21,068 bases of DNA from Anaerolineae bacterium (GCA_020433835.1 JAGRBY010000051.1:1-21068), one strand, 5' to 3'. Positions 1-7,723 are shown, numbered from the stretch's first letter. Program-made: numbers and translations. Notes: a model not told the origin generated them from the letters alone.

Positions 1-1288
1 CGCTATAACTGTTGCCTAACAGTGCCCCGGATGCTCCGTTACGCTGCGTAAAGCTTTGTGCCCCGGCATCCCAGACAAAATCAGTTTCCTCGTCCGTTTC
101 GGAATAGACCAGCCCATCATCAAAGTCGATGCTTTGCTTGTTGGCAATGCGAATCTTCCCATCGCGATGAACCGGCACGGGGGTCGGCGACGAGCCGCTG
201 ACCTCAATCTTTACCTCAGCCGTAGTTTCGCCAGCCTCATTCCGAGCCACCAACACATAAGTGGTATCCTCATCAGGCGAAACGGTTTTACTGCCCGGAG
301 ACACAACGCCTTCTTCCTCATCATCATACCGCAGGAAAGCAAACTGGGCATTTTCCAAATCCCATTTAAGGGTAACTTTTTCATCAGGCGTAATGGTGTA
401 CCGGTCGGCTGTGAAGCTGAAAATCGAGGGTTTTTGGGAAGCAGCCGCCGGCACGGGCGTGGCTGTTGGCTGAGCCACCTCTTCAATCGGCGGCGCGGAA
501 GCGACCGGAACGCCTTCCGTATTGATAGCCTCGGAAAACTCCTCACTGGCCGCTACCCAACCGCGATCACCGGCATCGGAGGCAAACTCAATTTGCCACC
601 AGCTTGAAAAATCGTTACGTCCCGTAATTTTAGCCGTATCCCCTTCCACCATCCGACCAATGATCGGATAGTTGGTGCCGGGGCCTTGCCGCACGTTGAG
701 ACCAACCAACATCGTGACCTTGGGGTCGTTGTCTACCGACTCCAACGGCGCGACTGTAGGCGAAGCAAAAGGCACCGGCGACGGGGTTGGGGTCGGAGCA
801 TCGACAACTTCTGCCGTTGGGGTAGGGTCAATCGCCGCAATTTCGGCGGTCGGTGCGGGTTCATCAGACGGCTCGATCGAGGCTTGACCGGCACCAATGA
901 CGCTGACGATAACCTGATCGGTCTTGCTGGCCGTTTGTTCAACATTGAACGCCGTTAGCGCAATAACGTGCGATCCGGCCTCTTGCGGTCGCCAGCGATA
1001 ACTGGCTGTATACGAATTGACCGGCGGGCTGACGGTTTCGACCATCACTGCTTCGTCATTGATCGTCAACTCCACTTGCGCGACGCCTTCAACATCAGCA
1101 GCATTGAACGTTATCAAAATATCTTGGTCAACCGGCAAATTACTGTTCGCTTCCGGCGAGGTAATGTCGGCCACCGGAACGGCTGCTTGCTCCGGCTGGC
1201 TGTTTGTCCCAGAACAGCCCCAAAGCAAAAGGGGTATGCTTAACGCCGTTATCCACAGCGCCAGCAACTTCGCGTTTTTTCGATTCAT
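1..1288 (-). CDS. Secreted lipoprotein with Ig-like and SH3b domains (3' end cut by window)
   Basis: An open frame of 429 codons runs from an ATG at 1288 off the left edge with no stop. The N-terminus has basic residues, a hydrophobic stretch and LLLWGC, so Cys25 is the probable lipidation site; Trp just before the Gly is unusual for a lipobox. Residues about 36-132 look like a bacterial Ig-like fold, 140-185 form a Pro/Thr linker (PTPTPSP), 188-250 resemble an SH3b domain (LNVRQGPGTNYPIIGRM, DRGWVAA), and 287-364 a second Ig-like domain (TPDEKVTLKWDL). A further domain starts near 372 and is cut. On the message, GGAG lies about 9 bases before the ATG. Likely anchored outside the membrane and binding a wall or surface polymer; the ligand is unknown. 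Antisense frames here are shadows. Confidence 0.85.
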   Translation of the reverse strand, partial: MNRKNAKLLALWITALSIPLLLWGCSGTNSQPEQAAVPVADITSPEANSNLPVDQDILITFNAADVEGVAQVELTINDEAVMVETVSPPVNSYTASYRWRPQEAGSHVIALTAFNVEQTASKTDQVIVSVIGAGQASIEPSDEPAPTAEIAAIDPTPTAEVVDAPTPTPSPVPFASPTVAPLESVDNDPKVTMLVGLNVRQGPGTNYPIIGRMVEGDTAKITGRNDFSSWWQIEFASDAGDRGWVAASEEFSEAINTEGVPVASAPPIEEVAQPTATPVPAAASQKPSIFSFTADRYTITPDEKVTLKWDLENAQFAFLRYDDEEEGVVSPGSKTVSPDEDTTYVLVARNEAGETTAEVKIEVSGSSPTPVPVHRDGKIRIANKQSIDFDDGLVYSETDEETDFVWDAGAQSFTQRNGASGALLGNSYS

Positions 1289-1385
1289 TTTGAACGCATC
1301 TCCATAGTTTTCGAAAAATATGCTATTAAATTGTAACCCTGTAGCGCATGAGAGAGCAGTCGTGGTCGATAGGGTAAGTACGATG

Positions 1386-1407
1386 AGACTAGCGGCCGCA
1401 GCAGTCT
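1386..1407 (-). terminator. Hairpin just after the GT2 stop, possible weak terminator
   Basis: AGACT (1386-1390) and AGTCT (1403-1407) can pair, with a further GC/GC pairing and a GC-rich loop around GCGGCCGC. It lies six bases beyond the GT2 stop codon. No T tract follows on the leftward strand, so intrinsic termination is uncertain; the hairpin may only protect the 3' end. Confidence 0.3.
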
Positions 1408-1413
1408 ATGAAG

Positions 1414-2163
1414 CTAGTTATGATCATACAAACCTTCGCGGTCGTTTTGTCGAACCAATAAAATATCCTTTACCATGCGAATGGTATCGCGAATGGGATG
1501 AACCTTACTTTCAGATTGATAGTACCAGTGAATGGGCACTTCAATAATCTTGTAGCCGCGTTTCTGAGCGATATAAAGCACTTCAACATCAAAGCCAAAA
1601 CCGTCGATAGTTTGATGCGAAAATAAATCGGGCACCACTGAACGATGGAAGCATTTAAAGCCACATTGGGTATCTTCGAAGCCGGGAACGGCCAAAACTT
1701 TGACGACCCAGTTAAAAACGCGCCCCATGAGATGCCGATACCCCGGCTCGTTGTAGCGCACCGCTCCTTCACCCTCGCGGGAGCCGATGGCGATTTGATA
1801 TCCATTTTGGCGCGGCGGCAAAAATTTGGGCAGCTCCGTTACCGGCATGGCTAAGTCAGCATCACATAAAAAGGCATACTCACCTTCAGACAGCAGCATG
1901 CCGGCTTTAACCGCATGCCCCTTGCCACCTCTTCCCGGCTGGATAAGCTGAATCCAGGGATACTCGGTGGCAAACTCACCTGCTATTTCGGCTGTTTTAT
2001 CGTCACTGCCATCATCAACCACAATCACTTCCGACCGAAACTCTTGGGCCGTCAGAAAATCGACAAGTTTTAGCAGCGTTTTGGGTAGGCGACCTTCCTC
2101 ATTGTAGGCAGGTATAATTACTGATAAGAGAACAGGGGTTGTATGTTGGCCGTTTATTGTCAT
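1414..2163 (-). CDS. Glycosyltransferase family 2, polyprenyl/dolichyl-phosphate hexose synthase (ALG5/DPM1-like)
   Basis: Predicted soluble GT-A enzyme that transfers a hexose from a nucleotide sugar to a polyprenyl phosphate on the inner membrane face. The sequence shows LLSVIIPAYNEEGRLP, VIVVDDGSDDKT, GRGGKGHAVKAGM, the DXD-type CDADLAMP, IGSRE, DTQCGFKCF and FDVEVLYIAQ, followed by EVPIHWYYQSESKV. This order is typical of the dolichyl-phosphate glucosyltransferase (ALG5-like) branch, and no C-terminal membrane helices are present. I chose the ATG at 2163, with GGAG three bases upstream; an in-frame GTG at 2172 would add three residues. It is divergent from the two GT-C genes at 2255 and 4838, which belong to the class of enzymes that use such lipid-linked sugars. 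The exact sugar cannot be read from the sequence. Confidence 0.9.
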   Translation of the reverse strand: MTINGQHTTPVLLSVIIPAYNEEGRLPKTLLKLVDFLTAQEFRSEVIVVDDGSDDKTAEIAGEFATEYPWIQLIQPGRGGKGHAVKAGMLLSEGEYAFLCDADLAMPVTELPKFLPPRQNGYQIAIGSREGEGAVRYNEPGYRHLMGRVFNWVVKVLAVPGFEDTQCGFKCFHRSVVPDLFSHQTIDGFGFDVEVLYIAQKRGYKIIEVPIHWYYQSESKVHPIRDTIRMVKDILLVRQNDREGLYDHN

Positions 2164-2211
2164 CTTCTCCACATGAAAACGCTGGGTTTCCTTTCAAAAT
2201 AAAAGCATGGC

Positions 2212-2240
2212 ATGATACATAACGCGCCAGCTTTGCGCAA
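2212..2240 (-). promoter_or_regulatory. Candidate promoter for the GT2 gene
   Basis: On the leftward strand TTGCGC (2235-2240) and TATCAT (2212-2217) are separated by 17 bp, placing a start near 2204-2205 and a leader of about 40 bases. The -35 box lies inside the palindrome TTGCGCAA (2233-2240), which could also be an operator shared with the rightward GT-C gene. Read by eye, not tested. Confidence 0.4.
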
Positions 2241-2254
2241 AACGAGAGGTTTTT

Positions 2255-4726
2255 TTGGACACGTTTACCGACTCCGCGTCGAACACGATAAAAAACAAAC
2301 GCCGCTTCCTTGCCGTCAGCCTGGGGCTTTTTCTTTTTGCGCTATATCTTTTTACATATCGAGGCGGCTTTCACTCCGTCGACGAAGTCTCCATGTTCGC
2401 CGTAACCGAGAATTTCGTCAAATTTGGCCGAGTCAATACCGATCAGATCGCCTGGACGCAGTGGACTACCAGCCAGGCCGAGGCCCAGGGATTTTTTGGC
2501 GCGGATGGCCATGTCTATTCAAAGAAAGGGCTGGCTTTGTCGCTGGCGCAGGCACCGCTTTACGCGCTGGCGCTTTACTTGCCGGGCCTGGGCATGCTCC
2601 AAACCGTGTCGATGCTCAATGCCTTGATAACGGCGGCGACGGGCATGCTGCTTTTCATGTTTATCACCCGCATGAACTTCACCACCACCACGGCTTTGAC
2701 AACTACGCTCACATTTGGATTAGCCACCATCGCTTTTGTCTATGCCAAGTACCTCTTCAGCGAACCGTTGGCGGGGCTGTTGATTCTTGTCGCTGCCTAT
2801 ATGCTTTATGCCTATCGACAGGAGGGGGGTGGGCGGCACGTGGTTATTGCCGGTTTCGCTGCCGGTCTGGCGGTTGTGGCCCGGGCGAATAACCTTTTTT
2901 TGCTGCCTGTTTTTGGCCTTTACTTAGTCTGGATTACGTGGCCTTCATCAACAAAGCACCGGTTTTCTTTTTTTATGCCGCTGCTGGTATTTGGCGCGGC
3001 TCTCGTGGTGCCTGGCCTCATTCTATTAGGCTACAATACGATTCGTTCCGGCAATCCGTTTCAAACCGGCTATGATCTGACACTTTTCTCATCGAATATA
3101 GCCCTTGGTCTTTACAAGCTCTTATTTAGCCCGCTGCGCGGACTCTTTGTATACAGCCCCATTTTACTGCTGTGTTTGCCCGGCTGGTGGCTTCTGCGCA
3201 AACGCCATCCCGCCGAAAGTTGGCTGCTGGCCGGTCTCATCGCTGTTACGGTGGGGCTGTTCGCGGCGTGGTCATCCGGTGAAGGGCTTTCGTGGGGCAG
3301 CCGTTTTTTGGTGCCGATCGTTCCGCTTTTCGCGCTGTGCCTGGCTCCCATTATCGAACATGTTACGGGTAGCAGGGTTGCGGGGGACAAGGTTGCAGGG
3401 TACAGGGTTGCACAAAAACACGATATAAAACCCTCCCCACGCCATTCGACACGTTCTATGTTCTACGTTCTACGTATCCTTTTTTATGTGCTGCTCATTC
3501 TCTCCTTCTTCATTCAGATTCTCGGCGTTGCCATTAATCCCTGGGTTTATCTGTCCCAAATTCAGACCGATTTCGGCGGCGAGTTTTTTTTGGAAAACAC
3601 CGCTGCCCTGTATGATTTTCGCTACAGCCAAATCAGTGGTCAACTGCTCAACTGGTCCGTCACCCATTCCGATATCGCCTGGTGGCAGCCCTGGGGATTT
3701 GATGGGGTTGCATTTGGCCTCAGTTTAGGGTTTGTGATGGTGGCCGGTTGGCTTTTGTGGCAGAGTGGCAGGGTTGCAGGGTTGCAGGGTTACAAAGTTG
3801 CAAAGTTGCAGAGTGACAGAGTTGCATGGTTACGAAACAACAATGGTTTAATAATGGGGCGCATGCCTATGCTTAGCCTCAGCCTTGGCCTTAGCCTTCT
3901 CTTTTCTTACGCCCTCCTGGCCCGCTACAACTACACCGACCGACAGTTTGGCCCCCCGAACGACTCATACACGCAAACGTTGAATCGTGTTGCCATCGAC
4001 TCACAGCAACCGATTGTGACGGTGGCCCAGTACCATTACCATATTCCGATGAACCGTTTTAAAGCGTCTGTACCGCTCATAGGGTTTGCCCAACAGGGCT
4101 GGCCGCTGCCGGATACGGCTCTGCCCCTGCTGGAGTCGGCCACCGCAGGCGATAGCATTGCCTTGGTCACTATCGGCTTCCCACCGGGCGCACCGGACAA
4201 CGCCGCCGAACAGTGGCTGGCCCGCCACACCTTCAAAATAAGCGATGAATGGCTGCCCGATGAGGTTCGGCTGGCACGCTTCACCGCCGTTCAGCCCACC
4301 GCTACCCGCCGCATCGAAGCTACATTTGACCAGACAATCCAACTGACTGCTATCAAACTGCTGACGACGATTTCGCCTGGCCAACCACTGCCGGTTGAAT
4401 TTACCTGGCAGCCCCTGGCTTCGCCTCAGGCCGATTACAACCTTTTTCTGCAATTGCTCAACATCGACGGCACACTCATCGCCCAGCATGACAGCCCGCC
4501 CAACGGCGGCTACACGCCCACCTCCAACTGGACCACGCATGAAGCCGTCATCAGCCGCCACGCGCTGGCTCTCCCGCCGAATTTACCCGCCGGCGATTAC
4601 CGCCTCATTGCCGGACTGTATGATCCAACCACCGGCCGGCGTCTCCCGACCGATACCGGCTCTGATTTTGTCGAGTTGGGTAACGTGACGGTTCAAAGCA
4701 GCAATGTTGCCGTGGTGAGAGATTGA
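2255..4726 (+). CDS. GT-C (GT39/PMT-like) membrane glycosyltransferase with extracytoplasmic beta-sandwich tail
   Basis: 823-residue multi-pass protein. The first helix is about residues 17-35, followed by an extracytoplasmic loop with HSVDEVSMF (Asp43-Glu44), the acidic pair expected in GT-C enzymes that use lipid-linked sugars. Several more helices follow (for example ALAQAPLYALALYLPG, LLILVAAYMLYAY, VARANNLFLLPVFGLYLV). About residues 680-820 form a soluble module ending in PAGDYRLIAGLYDPTTGRRLP, found again in the next gene. The start is TTG at 2255, supported by GAGAGG five bases upstream; a start further downstream would remove the first helix. Two repeat-derived inserts lie at residues about 373-408 and 503-549, next to or within hydrophobic segments. 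The last residues and the stop codon are formed by a 7-bp repeat array. Substrate unknown. Confidence 0.85.
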   Translation: MDTFTDSASNTIKNKRRFLAVSLGLFLFALYLFTYRGGFHSVDEVSMFAVTENFVKFGRVNTDQIAWTQWTTSQAEAQGFFGADGHVYSKKGLALSLAQAPLYALALYLPGLGMLQTVSMLNALITAATGMLLFMFITRMNFTTTTALTTTLTFGLATIAFVYAKYLFSEPLAGLLILVAAYMLYAYRQEGGGRHVVIAGFAAGLAVVARANNLFLLPVFGLYLVWITWPSSTKHRFSFFMPLLVFGAALVVPGLILLGYNTIRSGNPFQTGYDLTLFSSNIALGLYKLLFSPLRGLFVYSPILLLCLPGWWLLRKRHPAESWLLAGLIAVTVGLFAAWSSGEGLSWGSRFLVPIVPLFALCLAPIIEHVTGSRVAGDKVAGYRVAQKHDIKPSPRHSTRSMFYVLRILFYVLLILSFFIQILGVAINPWVYLSQIQTDFGGEFFLENTAALYDFRYSQISGQLLNWSVTHSDIAWWQPWGFDGVAFGLSLGFVMVAGWLLWQSGRVAGLQGYKVAKLQSDRVAWLRNNNGLIMGRMPMLSLSLGLSLLFSYALLARYNYTDRQFGPPNDSYTQTLNRVAIDSQQPIVTVAQYHYHIPMNRFKASVPLIGFAQQGWPLPDTALPLLESATAGDSIALVTIGFPPGAPDNAAEQWLARHTFKISDEWLPDEVRLARFTAVQPTATRRIEATFDQTIQLTAIKLLTTISPGQPLPVEFTWQPLASPQADYNLFLQLLNIDGTLIAQHDSPPNGGYTPTSNWTTHEAVISRHALALPPNLPAGDYRLIAGLYDPTTGRRLPTDTGSDFVELGNVTVQSSNVAVVRD
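3373..3478 (+). repeat. Composite simple-repeat insert 1 (7/8-bp block, then 7-bp block) inside GT-C gene
   Basis: Degenerate 7/8-bp units of the CAGGGTTG type occupy 3373-3412 (CAGGGTTG, CGGGGGA, CAAGGTTG, CAGGGTA, CAGGGTTG). After 38 bp, 7-bp units ACGTTCT, ATGTTCT, ACGTTCT, ACGTATC occupy 3451-3478. The reading frame stays open: the first block gives SRVAGDKVAGYRVA and the second gives a hydrophobic stretch that continues into a predicted helix (FYVLRILFYVLLIL). Confidence 0.8.
3761..3901 (+). repeat. Composite simple-repeat insert 2 (8-bp block, then 6-bp block) inside GT-C gene
   Basis: Nine units in strict 8-bp phase fill 3761-3832 (CAGAGTGG, CAGGGTTG x2, CAGGGTTA, CAAAGTTG x2, CAGAGTGA, CAGAGTTG, CATGGTTA). 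72 bp equals 24 codons, so the frame is kept. After 39 bp, five 6-bp units fill 3872-3901 (CTTAGC, CTCAGC, CTTGGC, CTTAGC, CTTCTC), encoding LSLSLGLSLLFS-like residues at the start of a hydrophobic segment. Confidence 0.85.
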
Positions 4727-4758
4727 GATTGGAGACTGGAGATTAGAGATTGGGAAAT
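4718..4758 (+). repeat. 7-bp repeat array spanning the stop codon of the first GT-C gene
   Basis: AGAGATT, a 6-base GAGATT, GGAGACT, GGAGATT, AGAGATT and GGGAAAT follow each other. The TGA stop at 4724-4726 lies at the junction of the first two units. The array is the reverse complement of the AATCTCC/AGTCTCC array at 6002-6050 inside the next gene. Confidence 0.8.
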
Positions 4759-4799
4759 AAGGGTATTTTGACGCTTCACCATTTTCATCCTTATCATCA

Positions 4800-4828
4800 T
4801 TGGCAAAGGCGGCGCGGCACTCTATAAT
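4800..4828 (+). promoter_or_regulatory. Strong sigma70-like promoter, nearly leaderless, for second GT-C gene
   Basis: TTGGCA (4800-4805), a 17-bp spacer and a perfect TATAAT (4823-4828). The ATG at 4838 is only nine bases past the -10 box, so the transcript should start within a few bases of the start codon. No Shine-Dalgarno-like sequence is seen before the ATG, which fits leaderless translation. Confidence 0.6.
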
Positions 4829-4837
4829 AGCAGTCTT

Positions 4838-7723
4838 ATGCATCGAAATAGACGGACTGCAAAATTTATCGTAACGCTGCTGACGCTGGTGGCCTTTGCG
4901 TTGCGCGTTTACCACCTCGACAGGCAAAGCTACTGGATCGACGAAGCCTGGACACTCTTTTACGCCGACCAATCGCTGGGCGAACTGTGGCTTTATCTTC
5001 AAACCATTCGGGCCGCGCCGCCGCTTTACCATGTGCTGACAATTTACTGGGTCGATTGGCTGGGCAACGGTGAGTACGCCCTTCGTTTTCTCTCTGTGAT
5101 CACCAGTACGATGGCCATCCCGTTGATCTATCGGCTGGGCCAAACTCTGGGTGGCCGCCGGCTGGGATTGGTGGTCGCCCTGCTGATGACCGTCGCTCCC
5201 TACCAAATTTGGCACGCGCAGGATGCCCGCAACTACAGCATGCTGACAGCCGCCTCGATTATGAGTATGTGGGCTTTCTTCAATCTCTGGCAGCGCGGCG
5301 ACTGGCGTTGGTGGCTGCTCTATGTGCTAAGTACCTTGTGGGCTATTTTCACCCACTATCACGGGCTGGTGGTCATCGGCATTCAGGGCCTTTATTTTTT
5401 GCTAACGGTGCGGCAAAACTGGCGCTTCTATTTGCCCTGGGCCGGAACCCTGCTGGTGATTATGGCCCCCTTTGTCGTTTGGTTAACCGTCGGCTCGACG
5501 CTGTGGCAAAGCGACCATTGGCTGCCCTTTGTCGGGTTGTGGGACTCGTACCTACGCAGCGCGAAGGCTTACAGCATCAATGAACTGGTACCACAGCCGC
5601 AAGCCACTTATCTTACCCTCGTGTTTGTTATTTTCTATGGTTTCGGTCTTCTCTACGCTGCCCGGCGGTACGGCTGGAACCTTTTGGCCTTACTTCTGGT
5701 CTTTACCCTGGCTCCGAACATCGCTACCTGGCTTTACAGCCAAATTGGCACGCCCGTTTACCTCGAACGGTATCTTATCGCAGTGCAGGTCGGCTACCTC
5801 CTCACCGTGGCCCTCGGCATTCTGGCCGTCGCTGATTGGGTGGCAGGTTGGCAGGGGCGCAAGGTGGCAGGGTGGCAAGGTGGCAAGGTTGCAGGGTCGC
5901 AAGGTGGCAAGGTTACAGAGTTACAGAGTTACAGAGTTGTAGAGTTGCAGGGTGGCAGGGTGACAGAAAAATCATCCATTTCCACTACCTCCCCATCTCC
6001 CAATCTCCAGTCTCCAGTCTCCAGTCTCCAATTACCAATTACCAACTTCCTCCTCTTCCTGTTGCTTCTTCCTTTTTTAGCCATCAGTCTTTTCGTTCTC
6101 TCCCACCACTACAGCGATCCTGTCTACGCCAAACCCAACTGGCGCGGCGTTATCGAGATGATCGAAACCTACAGCCAACCCGGCGACGCCATCCTAATGA
6201 CCGGTGACGGCGGCGAAAAGCTGTTCGATTTCTATTACCGGGGCGATCTGCCGATTTACCACGATTTTAATACCCCGGTGCCCCCACCCGACGCGGCTCG
6301 GCAGCGCATCGCCGAGATTGCGGCGGAGCACAAGCGGTTGTGGTACACACCTTATGGGGTCGATATCGACGCTACCCTCGAAAATTGGCTGGCCGAACAC
6401 AGCTATCCGGCCTGGCAGAGTTGGTTGGGGCGTAAGCGGCTGGCGCTCTACAGCCTGACAGCGCCGGAAATGACGCACGCCATAAACGCGCGCTTCATCG
6501 ATGCCGACGGCCATGGCGTAACGCTCAACTCCATCACACTGCCGGTCCAGCCGACAGCCGCCGGTGACCTGCTGCCGCTCTCGTTGGAGTGGCAAACGGA
6601 CGCGCCGCTCACGCAAAATATCCAGCTCTCGCTGCGGTTAATTAACAACTTCGGCGATACCTTCACCCAAAGCGACTGGCCGCCCTTAACCGCCACGCAG
6701 CCAACCACCACCTGGCCCCTCGCCCAGCCCATCACCGACCACCGCAGCCTCTGGATTCCGGCCGACACTCCACCCGGCGATTATCTGCTGCAATACGTCA
6801 TCTACGATCCGGCTTCAGGACAAGCGCTGGGGCAGCCGCACACGATGGCAGGTATCGCTGTCGATCCGGCTGACATTGTTGTGCCGGTAGCGGCACTATC
6901 CATTCCCAACTACGCCGCTCGGCCTCTGGCTGATATGACCTTGCTGGGTTACGCCGCCCCGGAGAAAATTCAACCCGGTCAAGAGATGTGGCTTTGGCTT
7001 TACTGGCAGCCTAACCATCCCCTCAACCCAAAAACGCAAATTCGCCTACAACTTGAAGCGGGAGAAGTACAATCGACAGCCGATTTTTCCCTTGTAGCCG
7101 ACTCTGAAGATGTCGCCGCATGGCAACCGGGGCAAGTCCGGCGCACGGTCTATCATCTACCCACCAACCCACGACTGGATGGCACGACCGCTCACCTAAC
7201 CGTAGCGCTGCTCGATGCCGCTGGTGCAATCGAAGCCGAGACATCTGTGACAGAAATCGCTCTTGAGACGCGCCGGCATCAGTTCGACTCGCCGGACATC
7301 GAGACACCTCTCGAAGTCAATTTTGGCAACCCGACCGAAATCACGCTGCTAGGCTCGACGATTTCAACAGATAGTCTTGAGGACGTGGCGGTTAGTGATC
7401 AACCCTCAACTATTCGCCTGACGCTCTACTGGCAAGCGCAGCAAGAAATGGAGACGAACTACACCATCTTCATCCAACTGCTCAACCCGGCCGGGCAGGT
7501 TGTGGCCCAGGTTGATCAGCAGCCGTTGGCCGGGGCAGCGCCCACCACCACCTGGCTGTCCGGCGAAATCCTAACCGACAACTATACCCTCGCACCGTCA
7601 GCACCTCTCCAAGCCGGTGATTACCAACTGATTGCCGGCTTCTACAACGCCGCCACCGGCGAGCGACTGCCGGTCGATGGCGGCGGCGATTTTGTGGCGT
7701 TGGGGCAACTTCCGGTACAATAA
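4838..7723 (+). CDS. GT-C (GT39-like) membrane glycosyltransferase with three extracytoplasmic beta-sandwich modules
   Basis: 961 residues. Residues 9-25 form the first helix, then VYHLDRQSYWIDEAWTLFYA carries the GT-C acidic motif (Asp35-Glu36). PLYHVLTIYWV, GNGEYALRFLS and VAPYQIWHAQDARNYSM are typical of GT39-like families found in many bacteria. Multiple helices continue to about residue 430. The rest is soluble and seems to hold three beta-rich modules, starting near 544, 688 and 820; the last ends DYQLIAGFYNAATGERLPVD, close to the tail of the preceding gene product. Residues about 334-405 come from a repeat insert at 5839-6050 between helices. The gene probably acts on the outer membrane face using a polyprenyl-phosphate sugar supplied by the GT2 enzyme; the acceptor is unknown. 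It has its own near-leaderless promoter. Confidence 0.87.
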   Translation: MHRNRRTAKFIVTLLTLVAFALRVYHLDRQSYWIDEAWTLFYADQSLGELWLYLQTIRAAPPLYHVLTIYWVDWLGNGEYALRFLSVITSTMAIPLIYRLGQTLGGRRLGLVVALLMTVAPYQIWHAQDARNYSMLTAASIMSMWAFFNLWQRGDWRWWLLYVLSTLWAIFTHYHGLVVIGIQGLYFLLTVRQNWRFYLPWAGTLLVIMAPFVVWLTVGSTLWQSDHWLPFVGLWDSYLRSAKAYSINELVPQPQATYLTLVFVIFYGFGLLYAARRYGWNLLALLLVFTLAPNIATWLYSQIGTPVYLERYLIAVQVGYLLTVALGILAVADWVAGWQGRKVAGWQGGKVAGSQGGKVTELQSYRVVELQGGRVTEKSSISTTSPSPNLQSPVSSLQLPITNFLLFLLLLPFLAISLFVLSHHYSDPVYAKPNWRGVIEMIETYSQPGDAILMTGDGGEKLFDFYYRGDLPIYHDFNTPVPPPDAARQRIAEIAAEHKRLWYTPYGVDIDATLENWLAEHSYPAWQSWLGRKRLALYSLTAPEMTHAINARFIDADGHGVTLNSITLPVQPTAAGDLLPLSLEWQTDAPLTQNIQLSLRLINNFGDTFTQSDWPPLTATQPTTTWPLAQPITDHRSLWIPADTPPGDYLLQYVIYDPASGQALGQPHTMAGIAVDPADIVVPVAALSIPNYAARPLADMTLLGYAAPEKIQPGQEMWLWLYWQPNHPLNPKTQIRLQLEAGEVQSTADFSLVADSEDVAAWQPGQVRRTVYHLPTNPRLDGTTAHLTVALLDAAGAIEAETSVTEIALETRRHQFDSPDIETPLEVNFGNPTEITLLGSTISTDSLEDVAVSDQPSTIRLTLYWQAQQEMETNYTIFIQLLNPAGQVVAQVDQQPLAGAAPTTTWLSGEILTDNYTLAPSAPLQAGDYQLIAGFYNAATGERLPVDGGGDFVALGQLPVQ
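5839..6050 (+). repeat. Composite simple-repeat insert 3 (16 x 8 bp, then 7 x 7 bp) inside GT-C gene
   Basis: Sixteen uninterrupted 8-bp units fill 5839-5966 (consensus GGTGGCAG/GGTTACAG/AGTTGCAG). After 35 bp, seven 7-bp units fill 6002-6050 (AATCTCC, AGTCTCC x3, AATTACC x2, AACTTCC). The translation is an 8-residue periodic basic/polar stretch (for example KVAGWQGGKVAGSQGGKV) followed by NLQSPVSSLQLPITN running into a Leu-rich helix. The 8-bp block alone is not a multiple of three. Confidence 0.88.
7692..7721 (+). promoter_or_regulatory. Candidate near-leaderless promoter for arfB inside the GT-C 3' end
   Basis: TTGTGG (7692-7697), 18 bp, then TACAAT (7716-7721), with the arfB ATG nine bases later, the same distance as for the gene at 4838. 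No ribosome binding site is visible. Alternatively arfB is read from the GT-C transcript by coupling across the 7-base gap. Confidence 0.35.

Noticed and set aside
56..607. 183-codon rightward open frame
   Set aside because: It is antisense to the lipoprotein frame, which has a signal peptide, SH3b and Ig-like domains; the rightward translation has no recognisable features.
4001..5215. Leftward frames of 186 and 210 codons across the GT-C genes
   Set aside because: Both are antisense shadows of strongly supported GT-C coding sequence and contain no motif.
5839..5966. Possible CRISPR array
   Set aside because: The units are contiguous 8-mers without unique spacers; this is a tandem simple repeat.
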